A stretch of 64,000 nucleotides of DNA, from assembly GCA_013400975.1 (NCBI GenBank), contig WBMZ01012037.1, forward strand, positions 1-64,000, given 5' to 3'. The notes beneath the pieces are model-generated. The model made no database searches. It saw only the letters and a list, made by a program, of their open reading frames with translations, and was not told the DNA's origin. Every line of letters begins with the position of its first letter. Position 1 is the first letter of the stretch. Both the position numbers and the translations under genes were made by a program. Below are positions 45,801 to 60,800 of this stretch, in pieces. The DNA comes from Atrichornis clamosus. Taxonomy: Eukaryota > Chordata > Aves > Passeriformes > Menuridae.

Positions 45801-48800
45801 CCCAGAACTGACCCCAGGATTCAAGGTGGGGCCCCACCAATGCCCAGCAGAGGGGAATGAACACCTCAGGTTTTACCTTTTCACCCACCAGAACATCTCT
45901 AGTTGCTGTACAAGATATTGGACAGAAACACCAAGAGATTGTTTTACAAAAGACATCCCTGCGACAGGATTATTTTGTTTGTTAAGTCATCCCACTTTCC
46001 CTCTAGTGGTTACAAGGATCCACATCCTTCAGACAATTCAGTGCATCCACATCCCTCTTCCATTCCCTCTGACTGATCCTAGGAAAGCAGGAATGGATAC
46101 CCCAGAAGTGAAAGGAAAAACCTACGACTTAAAAAAGAGGAGAAGAGCCCTGAAGGAGCTCTCAGGGAAAAGGCAGGAGCACTTACCTGCCACCTGTGCC
46201 TGCAGCTTGTTGAGCTGTGCCTCGTGTCTCTCTGCATCCTGCACAGCACAGGAGAGCTGCTTCCTGAGCTCCATCTCCTTCTTCTGGTGGGCAGTGAGCT
46301 CCAGCTGCAGCTGGGAAACCTGGGCTGTGGCAGCTGCCAACTCCTCTGCAACTTTGGCCTGGAGCACAAAATGGAGCAAGGAAAAGGGAGGGGAAAAAAA
46401 GGATGTGTGAGGAAGCAGCAGAACTGTTCTCCCAGGAAGAGCTGGTAAAGGTCTGGAGACCTTACCAGGGAAGACATCTCCAAATTGAAGAGGCAGCAGT
46501 AAATTTTTTGCCATGTCAGTTTTGTCCAGACTGACTAGAAAGTTGCACAAGGCCACCAACAACCTCACCACCACATTAGTTCAACTCAGTGAGTTTTCCT
46601 GAAAAGCTTAAATGTGTTTAAGCCCAGTACCAGTGCCTGGTGGCTCTGCTCAGAGTTTTCAGGCTATGACAACATCTGTTCAAGTAAAAAGCCTGGGCTC
46701 CACCATCTAATTGTCTCCCATAAGGTTACAAATCACTGGAGAGCCACATAAAACACAGGCTTCTCCCAGCCTAAAGAGCATCTTGTCCCCAGAGCATGAG
46801 GTGACCTCGAGCTGCCCATGGGGCAGGGCTGGCATTTCCCAGCACAGCTCTCACAGTTGTTTGTGGACCTGTTCACATTTAGTATTGCTGGCAGTCAGTG
46901 ACTCACATAAAACCAGGCACTAGTACAGCTTGTCAGACAACTTGTAAACAACGTCAGCAGGGGCTCAAGGCATCAAGACAAAGACACAAAGTCATGTTCC
47001 CAATTTTGTGTGACACACAAAATTCAGAGGATGCTCTGCAAAGACAGAACTTGCACAGGGAATACCTAAATCCACACCTATGTCTACTCTGAGATTCCCA
47101 ACAGGCTTTTCACATTCTGGTAACAGGTAAGTTCAGGAGAACTGGATTTTCTTTCTGCTTTATACCCCCAAGAGAATTCCCTTCAGAATAGGACCAACAC
47201 CTACTGGCAGAGAAGAGCAGTGAGCAAAATTGCTCCAGCTATGGTGAAGATGAGAATGTGCTGGCCCTGAGGGCTGGGATACCACACCACTCATTTTAAA
47301 GAGGAGGCAGCATTTCAGAGTGGCTAAAACCAGATCTGCTTTCTTCTTGCATTCCCACAAATGTCTCACTGCTGTACTAACTCCTGGCATGCTATAACCA
47401 AACCCCATGGCACAAAGGTTATTCTAACACTGGCCTCCATCTTTATTGGCAAATAAAGAAAACAAACATTTGAATTCCTAAGGCAGGAAGTGTTACTGGA
47501 CAAGTTTCTACAGAGGATGCTTCATGTCCATAGCTCAGCTCCAGCCTCCAGCTTTCAGGTACCAAGAATCCTGGTGACCTGTACCTGCTCTGACAATGAT
47601 CCTGTTCTCCCATGGGGAGTGGAACAAGCAGCAATGTGACAGAATTCTTGGAAAGGGCTCCCCAAGGAAAAAGGAGCCAGTGGGGCTACACTGCTATAAA
47701 GGGCTATAAAGCCCTTTTCCAAGTGGAAGATCCGTGCTAATTCATGGTCTGAGACAATTCTTTGAATGCCAATCAGTTTCTAGTTGAAGAGGAAGCTGGG
47801 CTGGCACTACCTAGGGCACAACCATCTACCCCTACACAGTCAGCAGACACTGCCTCACCTGGTCCCAGCCCCGATCCACTGGCAGCATGTGCTGGGAAGA
47901 GAAAGCAGTGACAGGAAACAGGAAGGGTTAAGAACACAACTTGAAAGGCAGAGGCATTCATCAGCAGAAAAGCAAAATGCTTCATAACAGGAGCCTAAGG
48001 CATGCCAGAGAAGCCTTTAAATTATTCTAAGAACTGTAAAAGCTTAGACAGAAAAAGGTAGTGAAGCCTGATGTTAAAAGAATGACACTAAAGGTATCCT
48101 TAGAGTAGGTTCCACACCACAAGGGTGGGAGCAGCCCTGTGTGTGACCCTTCCCCTGCACTGGAGAGGTGGGGAATTCTTTATGGTACACAAAGCCTTCA
48201 CCTAAAGCTGTGACTTGCTCTGCCAGGGCCAAAGATGCAAAACCCAAAGCAGTGAGTTACCAACACCTCAGTGACCCTGGGTACAACCACATAAACGGTG
48301 AGTCCCTATCTGTAAGTAAACAATAGATAAAATAGCTTCCAATTCTCTTCCCTGGTTTTCTCTGTCCCTAGGGATTCAGTGATTGCAGTCACAGGGCAAG
48401 CTGGGTTAGATAAAAGGAAGAGGAAGGAACAGCAGCCTTCACATTTACAGTCAACACTCTCACAGAACCAGTGGAAATCTTCTGCCAGTGCAAGTCATGG
48501 CTTTCCTGGCCTGTAACATTTCCTGTTCATGTGACATCATCACCTGGGCAGTGACTGCTCAATCAAGTGGGGACCTACTGAATATGAGCCCCAAAAGACT
48601 CCTGAAGATCTTGTACTTCCAAAAGATGATTCCTCTCCAAGTTACTTACTGTGCAAGCAGGATGCTGTCCTCACTGAGAGAAAGGAATTTAATTTATTAT
48701 TCCAATCTGATGTATTCGTGGTTAGAATCTCTCACACTCCTACATATTATGGGTGTACAACCTGCGCTCTGGGTGGAAAAACATAGCCCCCCTTCCCTGT

Positions 48801-51800
48801 CTGCTCACACCACTCTGAGCCATACCCTGCTCTGCTCTGATCACACTTTGGAAGGCTGCAGGTTTGGTCATTTTTAGGTGCACTCAGTTATGGTTCTCAT
48901 GCAGAGCAAGCATTTGTCATCTCACATTTGAACTGGAGAGAGACACAACTCAGAGAAGAGCACGGTGCAAGACTGAACTTGGTGTATTTTAAGAAGCCAG
49001 TGCTTGAGAAGGCAGAGCAGACACCATGCAATGGCAGAGCCAGGGCCAGCACTCCTGGGCTAGGCTGGCCTGTGTGGATGATTCAGGATATGCAGCCATG
49101 CCATAAATGCATTTAACTGGTGTAAAAGCTTTTTCCCAGCTGTCCCTTGCACAAAAGCACAATGTGTTATTGGTAGAAACAAACAGCTTTTGATTAGAAT
49201 TTTAAAAAGCACAAAAGTGCAATGAAGAGACTCCAAGAGGAAATAATTTTACTTATAGCTACATTCATTCTATGTCAGTTAAATAGAAAGAATAGAACTT
49301 TTCTGAAACTGGCAGTGCAGCTAAATAACTGAGGTATTCCCAAGTCACAATTCTCCAACACATTGGCCTTATACCTACAGAGTTAACAATAAATCAGACA
49401 CTTTCCTACAAGGTAAGAATATTACGGTTATGACAGCATGAAATGATTATATCCTCTGTGATGTTTTGGTCATGAAAGCCATCAAAACATTCAATTTTTC
49501 CTCAAAACAAAGTTCAGAACTGCAATTGTCTTCTAAGAAAAGTGCCTTAAGCCTTGACTAACAAGGCTTCAGGTTGTTTTAGTGCAACAAGCAGAGGTGC
49601 CTGGCCTTGCTCATGCCACCATTACCTTCTCCTGTTCTGCATGCAACACTCTTGCCTGTGTGTTCTCATTTGTTGTCTGCAGTGAATGGTTCCTCTGCTC
49701 CATCAGCAGGTTACTCTGCTCAACATACCTGTGAACAGGGAGACTCCATCAGCATTCCTGGAAACACAGGTCTTGGAGCCAAAGGCTCAGACAGAAGAGG
49801 TGACATTTCAAAGCACAGAAGTTCTCTGTTTAAGTCATGACAAGTCCCAGACAATTTTGCAGGATGTTCTGCAGTAAAAGGCTGATCTCGAAGGGGTGGG
49901 AGTACTGTGCCTGGCACAGCAGAGATTTTATCAATTGGGATAAGTGCTTTACCTCTGGAAATGTCTAATGTTCCCATCACACACTTGAGTTTTGATAACT
50001 TGTTATCAGCTGTACTTTACCAGGGACACCACATCCCCTACAATTTCTTTACCTTACTAAAAGGCTACAAAAACACAGAAGTTACAGAAATAGAGCAACT
50101 CCCAAAAGCAGGGCAAGTGTGCTCCAAGACAGCATGAGGGATTTTTTTCTCCTTTTACACATTCACATTTACTGTAAATCAGAGTTTTGGGGATAAGCCC
50201 TGCAGAGAAGGGATGGAGGGGAACCCCAACACTTTCAGTACCTTAGAAAAAAAAGTTTAAAATATCAGAATATGGCTCTCTCCTAACAAGCACCCCTAAG
50301 TTATGCCCAAGTGCAAGCTGGAGAGTCTGGAAATGCAGCTGGGCTCCCAGCCCTCACCTCTGGTTGCGCTCAATCAGCTCACTGATCTTCTCATTCTGCT
50401 CCTCAATCCGACTGCTCTTCTCAAATATCTCTTGCTTCAGTCTCTCATTCTCCTAAAGCACAACTCAGCATGAATATTCAGCTTACTCAGATTTCCTTGC
50501 AGCAGTTCCTAAACCTTTGTTTTGCACAGATGCAGGACAGTGGTGAGGCTCATCCCCTGCTGTAACAGCCCAGGAAGGCACCTTGCTGCATTCAGCAGGA
50601 ATCCTGTCACAGGACAGTGGCTGCCAAGCCACATTCTAGAGAATATTGGGTCTGGTTGACTTTTTCACCCACAAACCCCAAGATTTTAAGGCTGCTGCTT
50701 GGAAAGGCTTCAAACGTAAAAGTAAGTCATGAATACAAGAAGTAGGTGGTTTCTACACCATGGTACTTCAGCTGTGCAACTGTTCTGCTGGAGGCTGGGG
50801 GTTTAGTCTGTAGTGGTTTGACAAGAGGCTGAACTTCTCTCACATGAACCTTTTAAGGCCTAGTAAATACCAACAACTTGGCTCAGAAAGTACCCAAACC
50901 TGAAACTGCTGAGAAGAGCTTTTTTGGAGGGAGAAGGAAGGATGGAAATCATTTTATGTCTCATCCTCATTTTGGCCATGCAAAGCCAGAACACATGGGT
51001 GGATGGATACTTGGGCCAAGCCACAGGAATAACACTGGGAGGCCCAGGTCCTTATGGAAGTCCAACCAGGCTGGCCATGCTCACCTGGATGATGCGCTGG
51101 ATGTTGCTCATGATCAGGGAGGCTTCCATGGTGACAGAGGAGATGCCAGGCAGCAGGGAGCTGTTAGCAGTGCTCTGCTTCTTCAGCTCCTCCACCTGCA
51201 GACATACGACATTCTTAAGCCAGATGAAATGGATTTAGGGGTGTAGGTAAGAGCCACATATGTGCAAAGAGGCATTTCACTGATCCTTCTGCTCAGCTGC
51301 AGGGAATAGGCTACTGAATCAAGTGGGACAGCCCCCAAAGGGCAGGGAATCTCCCCAGAGAATGCATCATATGATATTCAAGACAATAAGGCAGCACCTT
51401 TCCCCAAGCCTGAGCTCTGCTTTTTCACAGTAGTTTAACTGCTACCACTCCAAGGTGTGATCATGTTTGAATTTTACTCAGTTACTGTATCACTTAAACT
51501 TAATGCAGGCATTTAAGCAGAGCCAGCTGCTCACACTACACCTGCAGAGCAGGAATGCCAGGACCAAGCCATACCTTGGCAGCCAGGTGATCCATTTTAT
51601 CCATGACTTTGCTCACAGCCAGTCGGATTTCAGTGTTGTGCTGCCGAGCTTCTGTCATCAGAAAGGAAGTGATGTCCCCAGCTGCTTGAAGGGAAAGGAG
51701 AGGCATTTATAGGGACAAGGGGAAATACCTGCACCAGACACAGCTAAAGCTGAGCAGCACGAAGCCTGCCATCAGGAAAGCCACTCTCTTCCCAGAAATA

Positions 51801-54800
51801 AAAGGGATATGGTATTTGGAAAACTAATAGCGTAGGTATTTCCCAAATGACCTGAACGGGCAGGTTTGTGAGTACAGGAAATTCTTGAGCCATGTGACAG
51901 CACTCAGGTCAACAAGAGCAAAGCCCCCAGACACACCAGAGCAGCAGAGGTGCAATCAGAGCAGAGGTACACAAAGAGGTACAATCAAACCACAGGAATG
52001 AAGGTCAGCTTCTGAAACTGCACTGAAAAAATGCTCCAAGGAAGGCTCAGCTGCACTCAAGACTTCGTGACTTAAATGGTTCTTTAAATGCCTTTAGTCC
52101 TTCCCAGATTGTGCCTTTTAGTAAAGGCCTCTACATGTGCACTTCAATTCTTTCCCTGGCTGCCAGGAGAGCTGGTTACTATTACAGTTGTATTTATAAC
52201 TGGAAGCACCAGCCCAGCCCTTTTCACACTGCACAAAAGTCCTTAAGGTAAGAAAAAGATGGGTATTTACTGGGAAATGTTTGCCCCTGTTTGGTATTAA
52301 AAAAAATAAGCATTTGTGAAACAGCAAAGTGATAGCATTGCTACTAAATCATCATTATGAATAGTTTACTGCAGGTATTGCAGCCCTCTGAGAAGCAGAT
52401 ACTTTTTAAAACATACCTTGGTAAGGAGCAGGATACATCTGACCCACAGGCTGGAGTTGCGAAGCAGATGCAGCAGTTTGGGGGTAACCAAATGCCATTC
52501 CTGGATATGCCTTGCAGAACAAGGTCAATAGGTTAGAATACGTTTTGGTATCTCCCCCTGTTCTCACAGTTTCACATTTTTTTAAGCCCAAGAGCAAGGA
52601 TGATGTTTGAAAAGAAAAAAAACAAGAATTAAGGAGCTGGAAATTGAAAATATACAACGGTTATAGTAAAAGAAAAATAACACTCATTCTTCTTCCAAGG
52701 CTTAGATATTTGTTCAAGTTAGCACAGCTTAGTTCCCATTTTCACTCAAATTTAAGCAAAAACACATTTCCCTACATTTTTGAGAGCCAAGGGTCAGCAT
52801 GTGAACAGCTCCCTCTGAAGCTGTGCCGACTTGAACACCAGGCTATTTCCGAGGAAGGGCTCAAAAACCACAACAAAACTTGATTGCAATTTTCCTGCTC
52901 ATTGCTCAAGTACTTGGAAGTTTTTATTGTATCCACTACCAAACCAGGTATTAAACAAAGCCTTAGTTTAACTTCAAGAAGCCACCAATAAACAGAAAAT
53001 TAGCCCTTTTCAATTATATTTTAAGAGTGGTAGAAACCTGAGGATGCTAGACAGTCACAGGAGACAGCCTGAAATTCTCATCCTTATGTTAAAATCCTTG
53101 CTCCCAGCAATGGAAAAGACATTAAGACTCAGGAGAAAGGACAGAAGTGCCAATATTCTCCTTGATTTCATTTTGGTACCTGAAAGCCCTGTGCTCCTCC
53201 AGGCAGAGCTGAATGGGGCTGGATTGTTGCAGGAATTAAAGCAGCAGAAGATACTGAGGGTGCAGCACCAGATGCTTGAGGTACTGAAAAGGAAGATAAA
53301 AATTCAGCCTGCCATAAAGCAGCTAGAAATAATTTAACTCACCTGGTGTGAAATGGCCAAAAAAAAAATTACTAAATAGACAAAAATTTAACAAAAGCCT
53401 GTCTGCAGCCTTGTGAAAATTAAATCCAGTCAAGCAAGTGATAAAAGGTCAAGAAAAGAGTAACCTTTCACAGATTAAACAACCTCTTTTCATTCAGAGA
53501 TAGCTCTCAAGTTTATTGACACAAGGTGTTATTCAGACTGACTCTAAAGACTGCTCAGCTGACCAGCAGCTGATGTGACCATTCCATCATGGGAAGACAC
53601 ATCAAGCCCTGCAGAGCTGCCAGCCCTCTGCTGCCCTTCACTTGGATTTCCATCATTTCTGAAAACTGCTGTTCACTGGGCAAGGATTTGTAACATTCCA
53701 TTCACAAGTCACATGGCCTGGAAATCTCAGTGCACAGGGACAGAACAGCTCAGGCACAGTGGCTGCTCTTCCTCAAGCAGGAATGAAGAAATACTCCAAG
53801 GATTCAGTCTTGTGCTTCATGGATTAGTGTACCCATGGAGCTGTGCATCAGAAAGCCTTATCAGAAGCTATCAGTTCACTTCAGCTCCTGAAAGGAATCC
53901 TCTATTCCCACAGCCCTCCTACTGAAGTATCCAAGGGAATGTGAGTGCAGCAGCCCCGGGCTCCCAGCTCAGTTACCTTGTGTGGACACTGTGGGCAGCA
54001 CTGCCTGAGCTGGCTGGGAGGCTCTGGTTGAAGCCACTGGTGGTGTTGTCCCTCTCAGAGTATTTGGATCCTAAAAAAACATTTCTGCATGTTATAAACA
54101 CTAAAGAACAAGCCAAAGAGCCTGAGCCCAAGATCACTTGAGACAAGGTGTTACCAATGAACCCAAGTGAATTATCCAGTGGAATCTTTTTGTCACAGAA
54201 CCAGAATAGACTTTCCCTAAACACCAGGAGAGCCAAAGCTACAGATTCCACTTTAAGCAACTCCCACTGTAGAAAAGGCATGTAAAAAGTCACATTTCTG
54301 TGACTGGTACCTCTATTTCGGAGTCACTGGAGTCAAGCTGACTCCCTGCTGTCCCAGCAAGGAAAGGCAGCATGGGCTGTCCCATTTTGGCCATCCGGGA
54401 AATCAGCTTTGCCTTTGCTACATCCGGGTTCTAAAAGGAACATTTAGTTACTCTCCCTTTTCCTCAGCTCAGGCTTTTCAGGTATTACAGACACTTCTAA
54501 ATCTCTGACTTAATTTTGACTCAAATATTCAATGACTGTGTGAAAAACTACTCTTCAAGCACACAAGGCAGCACCAGGATTTATTCATCTGGCTTGGTTT
54601 ACCCTCCTTCAGGGCTGACACTGCTGTCACTACAGAGAAAAATCTACCCCTGCACAAAACAGCAACAAGAAAATGTGTGAATTCAGGAAGCTGCTTAGCA
54701 GCTTTTTCTATTTGAGACACACACACAAAGTCTTCTCACATAGCTATAAAAACCTGTCCTGAATGTCCCAATTACTCTTTGTTATCCATTTAAAATTTGC

Positions 54801-57800
54801 CCATTTATCCCAAAAGACAACTAGCCTTGTGAACATCCGGAGGGTTGAAGTCACTTTGCTTTTAAGAGTAGGAACTGGGACTGAGATTCCTCAGGTCCTG
54901 CTAATCACAGAATCATTAAGGTTGGAAAAGACCTCTACAGTCATGGAGTCCAACTATTAATCATCAAATCCAACCATTAGTCCCTTCAAAAACAAGGCCC
55001 TAATCTGCTGCAAAGTGAACATTCCAGGGCCTTGCTTGCATGATGCTCACTTTATTTTCAGCAGCTCCCAATGCTAAGGTGAAACCAAACAAACCTCCCT
55101 ACTCAAGGCTTCCAATTAGTAAGGAAAATCCACCACTCACTGCGAGCTGCTCACTGATGGAGTTGGACTTGGCCCGAACTGCTGGCTCCCTGTAAGGCAA
55201 ACAGGTGTGGAGATTAACCATCAGGAAATCCAGGATCCAACATTCTGGATTTACAAATACTGTCAAATACACCTCTCCCTAGGAAAGCTGTTTTCTTACA
55301 TGGTGAGCTTTTCTTTCAGCCTCCACTTCTGGAGGATTCTTTGCAGTGCTATCTGTAGATGTGTTCAGGACATCACTATGGCCAAGGGTCACAGCTGTGG
55401 AACAGCTGATTACAGAGCAATGATTTTGTTGATTGCTCTAACAACCACATTCTGGTATAAATAATTTTAACCAAGTCCCATAACAAACTATTTATAACAA
55501 CAAGAGGAGCACGCACTTGGACTCTCTTAAAAGGGTGACTGACCCATTTAATTTAAGAAACAGAACACAGAACTGTTAAGGCTGGAAAGTACCTCTAAGA
55601 TGGAGCTCAACCATTAAACCAGCACCAGTGTGTTCACCACTAAAACGTGTCCCCAAGTGCCATATTTGCATTTTTATAACACCTCCAGGGATGGTAACTC
55701 CACCCTGGGCAGCCTGTGCCAATATCTGACCACTCTTTCAGTGAAGGTTTTCCTAATATCCAATACAAACCTACCCTGCTATAGTTTGAGGCAGTTTCCT
55801 CCTGCTCAATCCCTTGTCACCTGGGAGAAGAGCCCGGCCCCACCTGGCTACACCCTCTTTTCAGGTAGTTCTAGAGGGTGAGAAGGTCCAGTGCCAGCTG
55901 AGGTGAGACAGCTGTTACAGCAGCACCCACACAGCTTAATCACTCTGGATCTCAGGATGCTGGAGAGGAATGACTTCCTTCCTTGGAGCCCATTTCAATG
56001 GCTTTAATCCGAAAGTCAGCACTCAAGTGGAAAATTCCAGCAAGTGCTGTTTGCAGGCACTCCTCTGCCACATGGAGGGCAGAGCTGGCACCCAGAGGAC
56101 CCACATTTGCCAAAGGATGTGTTAGTGCAGCACTGTGTTGATGGGCATCACCACCCTTAACACAGCAAGTTGTTTAAACTGTGCAGCTTCTTACCCAGGC
56201 TTTGGAGGGATCGTAGAGGGAGGCAATAACCCAGTGTCTGAGGAGAAGCCATCTGAGCTGGGAACTGGAGAAGGTGCAGGAGAATCCCTTGAACTCACAC
56301 TCAGTCCATCTGAACCAGAGCATTCCTTTGCCAGCTTCACCTTAAAAAGCAGGTAGGAGAAAAGGTACTTTTCTGGGTTCCTGTAAAAACTTTCAGCAAC
56401 TTGTTTATTTGTGATACCTCTCCCTATTGAGCTCATGCACTTCAAGTAAAAGCAGCCAACTGATTCAGGGCTGGAGAAGCTGAGTCTTTACATCCTCTCA
56501 TTCCTCCCGGAGTATTTTGTTTTCCCAAGTGACTCACAAATAAGACAACTCAAAGATCCCAAGACAGTTACAGACATGTCAGCAAACAGCCTCAAGGGAT
56601 TTTCTGGGTTTAGGGTTCTGTTTTGGGTTTGTTTGTTTGTTTAATTAAAGATGCAAATCTTGGTGAGGTTTATAACAGTTTCTGAGCTGGAGTTCTCACA
56701 CCAGCAGCAGGTTCCCACCTTGCAGACACCCGAGAGCCTCAAAGCAGATGGAAAACGAACAGCTGGCAGGGGACACTCACCCGCCTGACTTCCACCTCAA
56801 ACACCAGCGTGGAGTCTGGAGGGACACGACCAGCCACGCCCTGAGCCCCGTAGGCCCAGGCTGGAGGGATGATGAGGTACCTTCGCCCTCCTTTCTTCAT
56901 CCCCATCATTCCTTCTTCCCAGCCCTTGGCATTTCCGAGGCAACACAAGAGAAAGCAGCAGTTCGATCAGTGACATTAGTTTAATTACCCCAATTAAGAC
57001 AACTTCAGGCAAAGATTCCAAAACACATATAGAGAGATTCTTGTAAAATCCTGTTTCTTTGCAGTGTGCAGCACTAAACCTTTGTCTTACCACAAATAAC
57101 AGCCAGTTATAAATTCCAGTGTTCACTTAAGAATAAAGGTGCAGCTCCAGCACACAGTGGAGTCCTCCCTCAGCACTCTGGAGAAGGACTGGACTCCATT
57201 TCAGAGAGATCTGAATTGCTTTGGTTAAATTTACAAAGAAAATAGTTGTAAGGAGGGCCATGAAGTCAGAGCAAAGCAAAGTACCCAGGGGGTGCCAGCA
57301 CTGACCAAGATGGCTCTAACAGCCAGGCAAGGTTAGCAAGATACAGGATAAAACAAATAAAGTAGAAAAGTAGCACATCAATAAAGGACAACTTGTAACA
57401 GGTCACACATGAATTGCTGAGGAAGTGACCTGAACAAAAGTATCTCTGACAAAACTTGATTTCATGGGATAACATAAGGGAGGATCACACCACCTGCATG
57501 AAAAACTATCACACAGTCAAAACCCTCATGATCTGACTGGGAAGGTGGAAGAACTCACAGCAGCAGCACCAACTTGAACTAAACCACCCTAAAACTTGTA
57601 AGTCATTTCCACCCCTGCCCAGAGCTCTCTGATGCTCTACTTCTGAGGCACCATGAGCAGGGAGGGATCCAGGGTTATTCTCAAATAAAAATCCTTTAGA
57701 TTGTTCCCCAAGGACAAAGGAATGGATTAAGTGGTTTCCAGAAAAACAAAGACAATAAAACTCCAGCTCTGGAAAACAGGAAGCTTCCTTTTTACCAAAG

Positions 57801-60800
57801 AGAGTAACTCCTGCCTAACACTGGTATTGAAAAGGAGACTGGGCTGTATTATGCAAATTAAGAAGAAAACATTTGAGTGAGTCACAGAGTGTTTGCTAAT
57901 AAACGAAACAGAAATGGCATGCGTGGATTCTGAACAAGATCTGCAGTAATTCAAAACTCTGAGACTTCAATTATTATCATAAAGGTGCCAGAAGTTGTAC
58001 CTTGATGACTTTTCCAGACCCCAGCTTCAGCCGCAGCAGCTTGTCCTTGTTAACATTTGAGTCAAACACCTGGAGAGTTGAACAAGAACACAAAATACAC
58101 GGATTTCCCAACTGTTTCAAGATTCTGAATGCTACCTCATACATTCCATAAACTCCTAGCATCTCTGGTTATATGCTATTTCCCATTCCACTACTATCAA
58201 AATTAATTCCAGCCATAAGACAGAGCTTGGCTCCAGCTTTAGTCCATTTCCTGAAGCACAATTCCATGAATGATAGCTGGAGACTCAGACTTTAGACCTG
58301 CTTTAGGACAGCATTGGGTCAAGCAAAACACAACACTAAATACTCGTGTAAGACTGCCCATGGAAGTTAAAAGCATTTCAATCACCTCCTCCTGAACAGT
58401 AACAGAATTATAGAAACATTAAGGCTGGAAAAGCCCTCTAAGGTTATCAAGTCCAACTGTTGCCCCAGCACTGCCATGTTCACCACTAAACCATGTCTCA
58501 AGCACCACATCTAGATGGTTTTTAAACACTTCCAGGGATGGTGACTCCACCACTGCCCTGGGCAGCCTGTGCCAATGCTCAACAACCCTTTCAGTGAAGA
58601 AATTTTTCCAATATGCCAGAATCCCTTAATATTCTATAGGTCATACGTGTGACCCCACAGTGCCCTAAATGTTCAAAACACCCCTTTAACATCAACACCA
58701 ATACTATGCAAAATGTGCAGGTTCCTGCCAGGGACTGTCACACCCAGTATCAGGAGGTGGCAGAGTCTTTACCTGTCCAAGCCCGTTGTTCTGGAATAGC
58801 CATCCCGTATAGGCAACCTCCAGAGAGTCTCCTCCTTCCACTCCCTGCCCTTCCCCAAGGAGGAGGTCCTGGCAGAGCACTGAGTCCAGTGCTGGGGAAC
58901 TGTTGCATTTGGCAATGCACACCTGCAGAGGAAAAGCCTGTCAGGGTTTCTGGCCACTAAAGCAGGACAAGTTCCACTCATTATAAATCTGATGCATTCC
59001 TTGCTGTACTGATCAAGCCCAGGCTAGAAATGCACTCCCAAGGCATTCCATGTCTGCTTGTGCTGAATTTAGCTGATTAAACACCCTCTGCTCTATAGAA
59101 TCATTGAGTCTGCACTACCTGAGAATTTTGGTCAAAAACCCCACCAGAATCAACAGGCTCCCTGCCTCAAAGAGATTTGTTTTAATGGACAAAACTCAGG
59201 GCAGGCCCCTCTCAGATGTGTCTCCATCACGGTCATGCAGATACTCAAAGTTGAACTTCAGTGAAAATAAAACTTGATTTGCCCCTGTTCTAAACAAGCC
59301 AGCAAGGGCTACCTGGCCCAGAGTGAGCAGTTACCTGTTTACTAAAATCCACTGCAGCTTTTTCTGACTCAAACATGATGGACCAGTTTTGCCTCTGATC
59401 ATCATAGAACGTGCTGTAATTGTTGGGCTGAACCTGTGGGAAAGGAAATCACTCCCAACTTAGACATTGAATGATGCATTCAACTAAACTAAAAAACCCA
59501 CATCCAAAAGAAGCTTAAAATAAGTTACTAAAATTAAGCAGAGTCAGAGGAAAAACCCTGCTGTTCTACTGCCCAAGTTCAGAATGCACAAATTAGCTTT
59601 TAATTATCTCCTCATTATCACAGAAGAATTATTATAACTCCAATACTTGAGCAAATATTAAGTTCTTCATAGATGCTGCACCTTGCAGAAGAAGGTGAAA
59701 CCTTTCAGAAATGTCTTTGAAGCCTGGTTTTATAAAATATATTGAGATTTTTAAAGTGTAAGTAATCTACTTTTTGTAAGGATTGATTATATTTAAACTT
59801 GCAGAATCAATTGGAGAAGACAGTCCTTCCTCAATTCCAAAAAATCCATGTCACCAGAAGCTGACTTCATAACTCACTAATTTTACAAAAATGTGCTTAT
59901 AAAACTATACAGCAAGCTCTAAGCTGGGACTGAAACTTCACTATTTTGGGGCAAAATTTCTATCTATCATAACAAGAAATTTGATGTCATCTGATGACAA
60001 GCTAAGAACAGCAAACCAACACATAAATTTTCTGTAAAACTGGCAGGAAACAATTTCCTGAGAGATCCCATTTTAGGGCTTACAATGCTCCAGATTGTTC
60101 TCAACAGCAGGAAAATGCTGAGTGTCAATTTTCTGAGAGAAAACATTTCCTTACTGTCATTTCCTTCTGCTTACTCTTGTATTCTCTCAGTCACTTAAAG
60201 ACAAATTCTCAGCAAAAGGAATTTTGCTGGTTTTATCCACGACAGGGTTGCAAACCCCAAAACATCTCGGTGATCAGAGGTAATAATTTACCTCCTACAG
60301 GGGTTTTGGTTATGAAATCTGAGGAGGTGCTCTGCAAAAGGCAGAGCTGTCACAGCCTCTTGTGCAATGCACGAGGAGGAGAAGGGTCACTGTGACACCT
60401 CTTGCTGTGTCAGTGAGATGTTTGATCTCAAAGGTTATAAAATAAGGCTTAAGAAAGAATTTCAGAGCCAACTTGTGTTTGCTGTGAACACCTGTGATCG
60501 ACAGATGCTTTTCTAGCCCAGAGTCTCACCGTGAGCACGAAGCCTGGATGGATCCTTGCAGATGTGATCTGTTGCTGCTGACTGATGTAAAGGAGGATCC
60601 TGTACTGGATTCCAGAAGGAATTGGGCAGGGAAAAAGAACAAAAAGCAGAAACCCAAAATGTCTTCAATTCTAAAGCACTTTGTCAAACTCTGAGCCTAA
60701 GGCTCAGTATTTATTTGTCAAATGTACCTTGCAGCAGCGTTTTTCACAGCAAAAATACTTAACACAATTTTCTAACACCTATTAAAACTGGCTTATTTTC

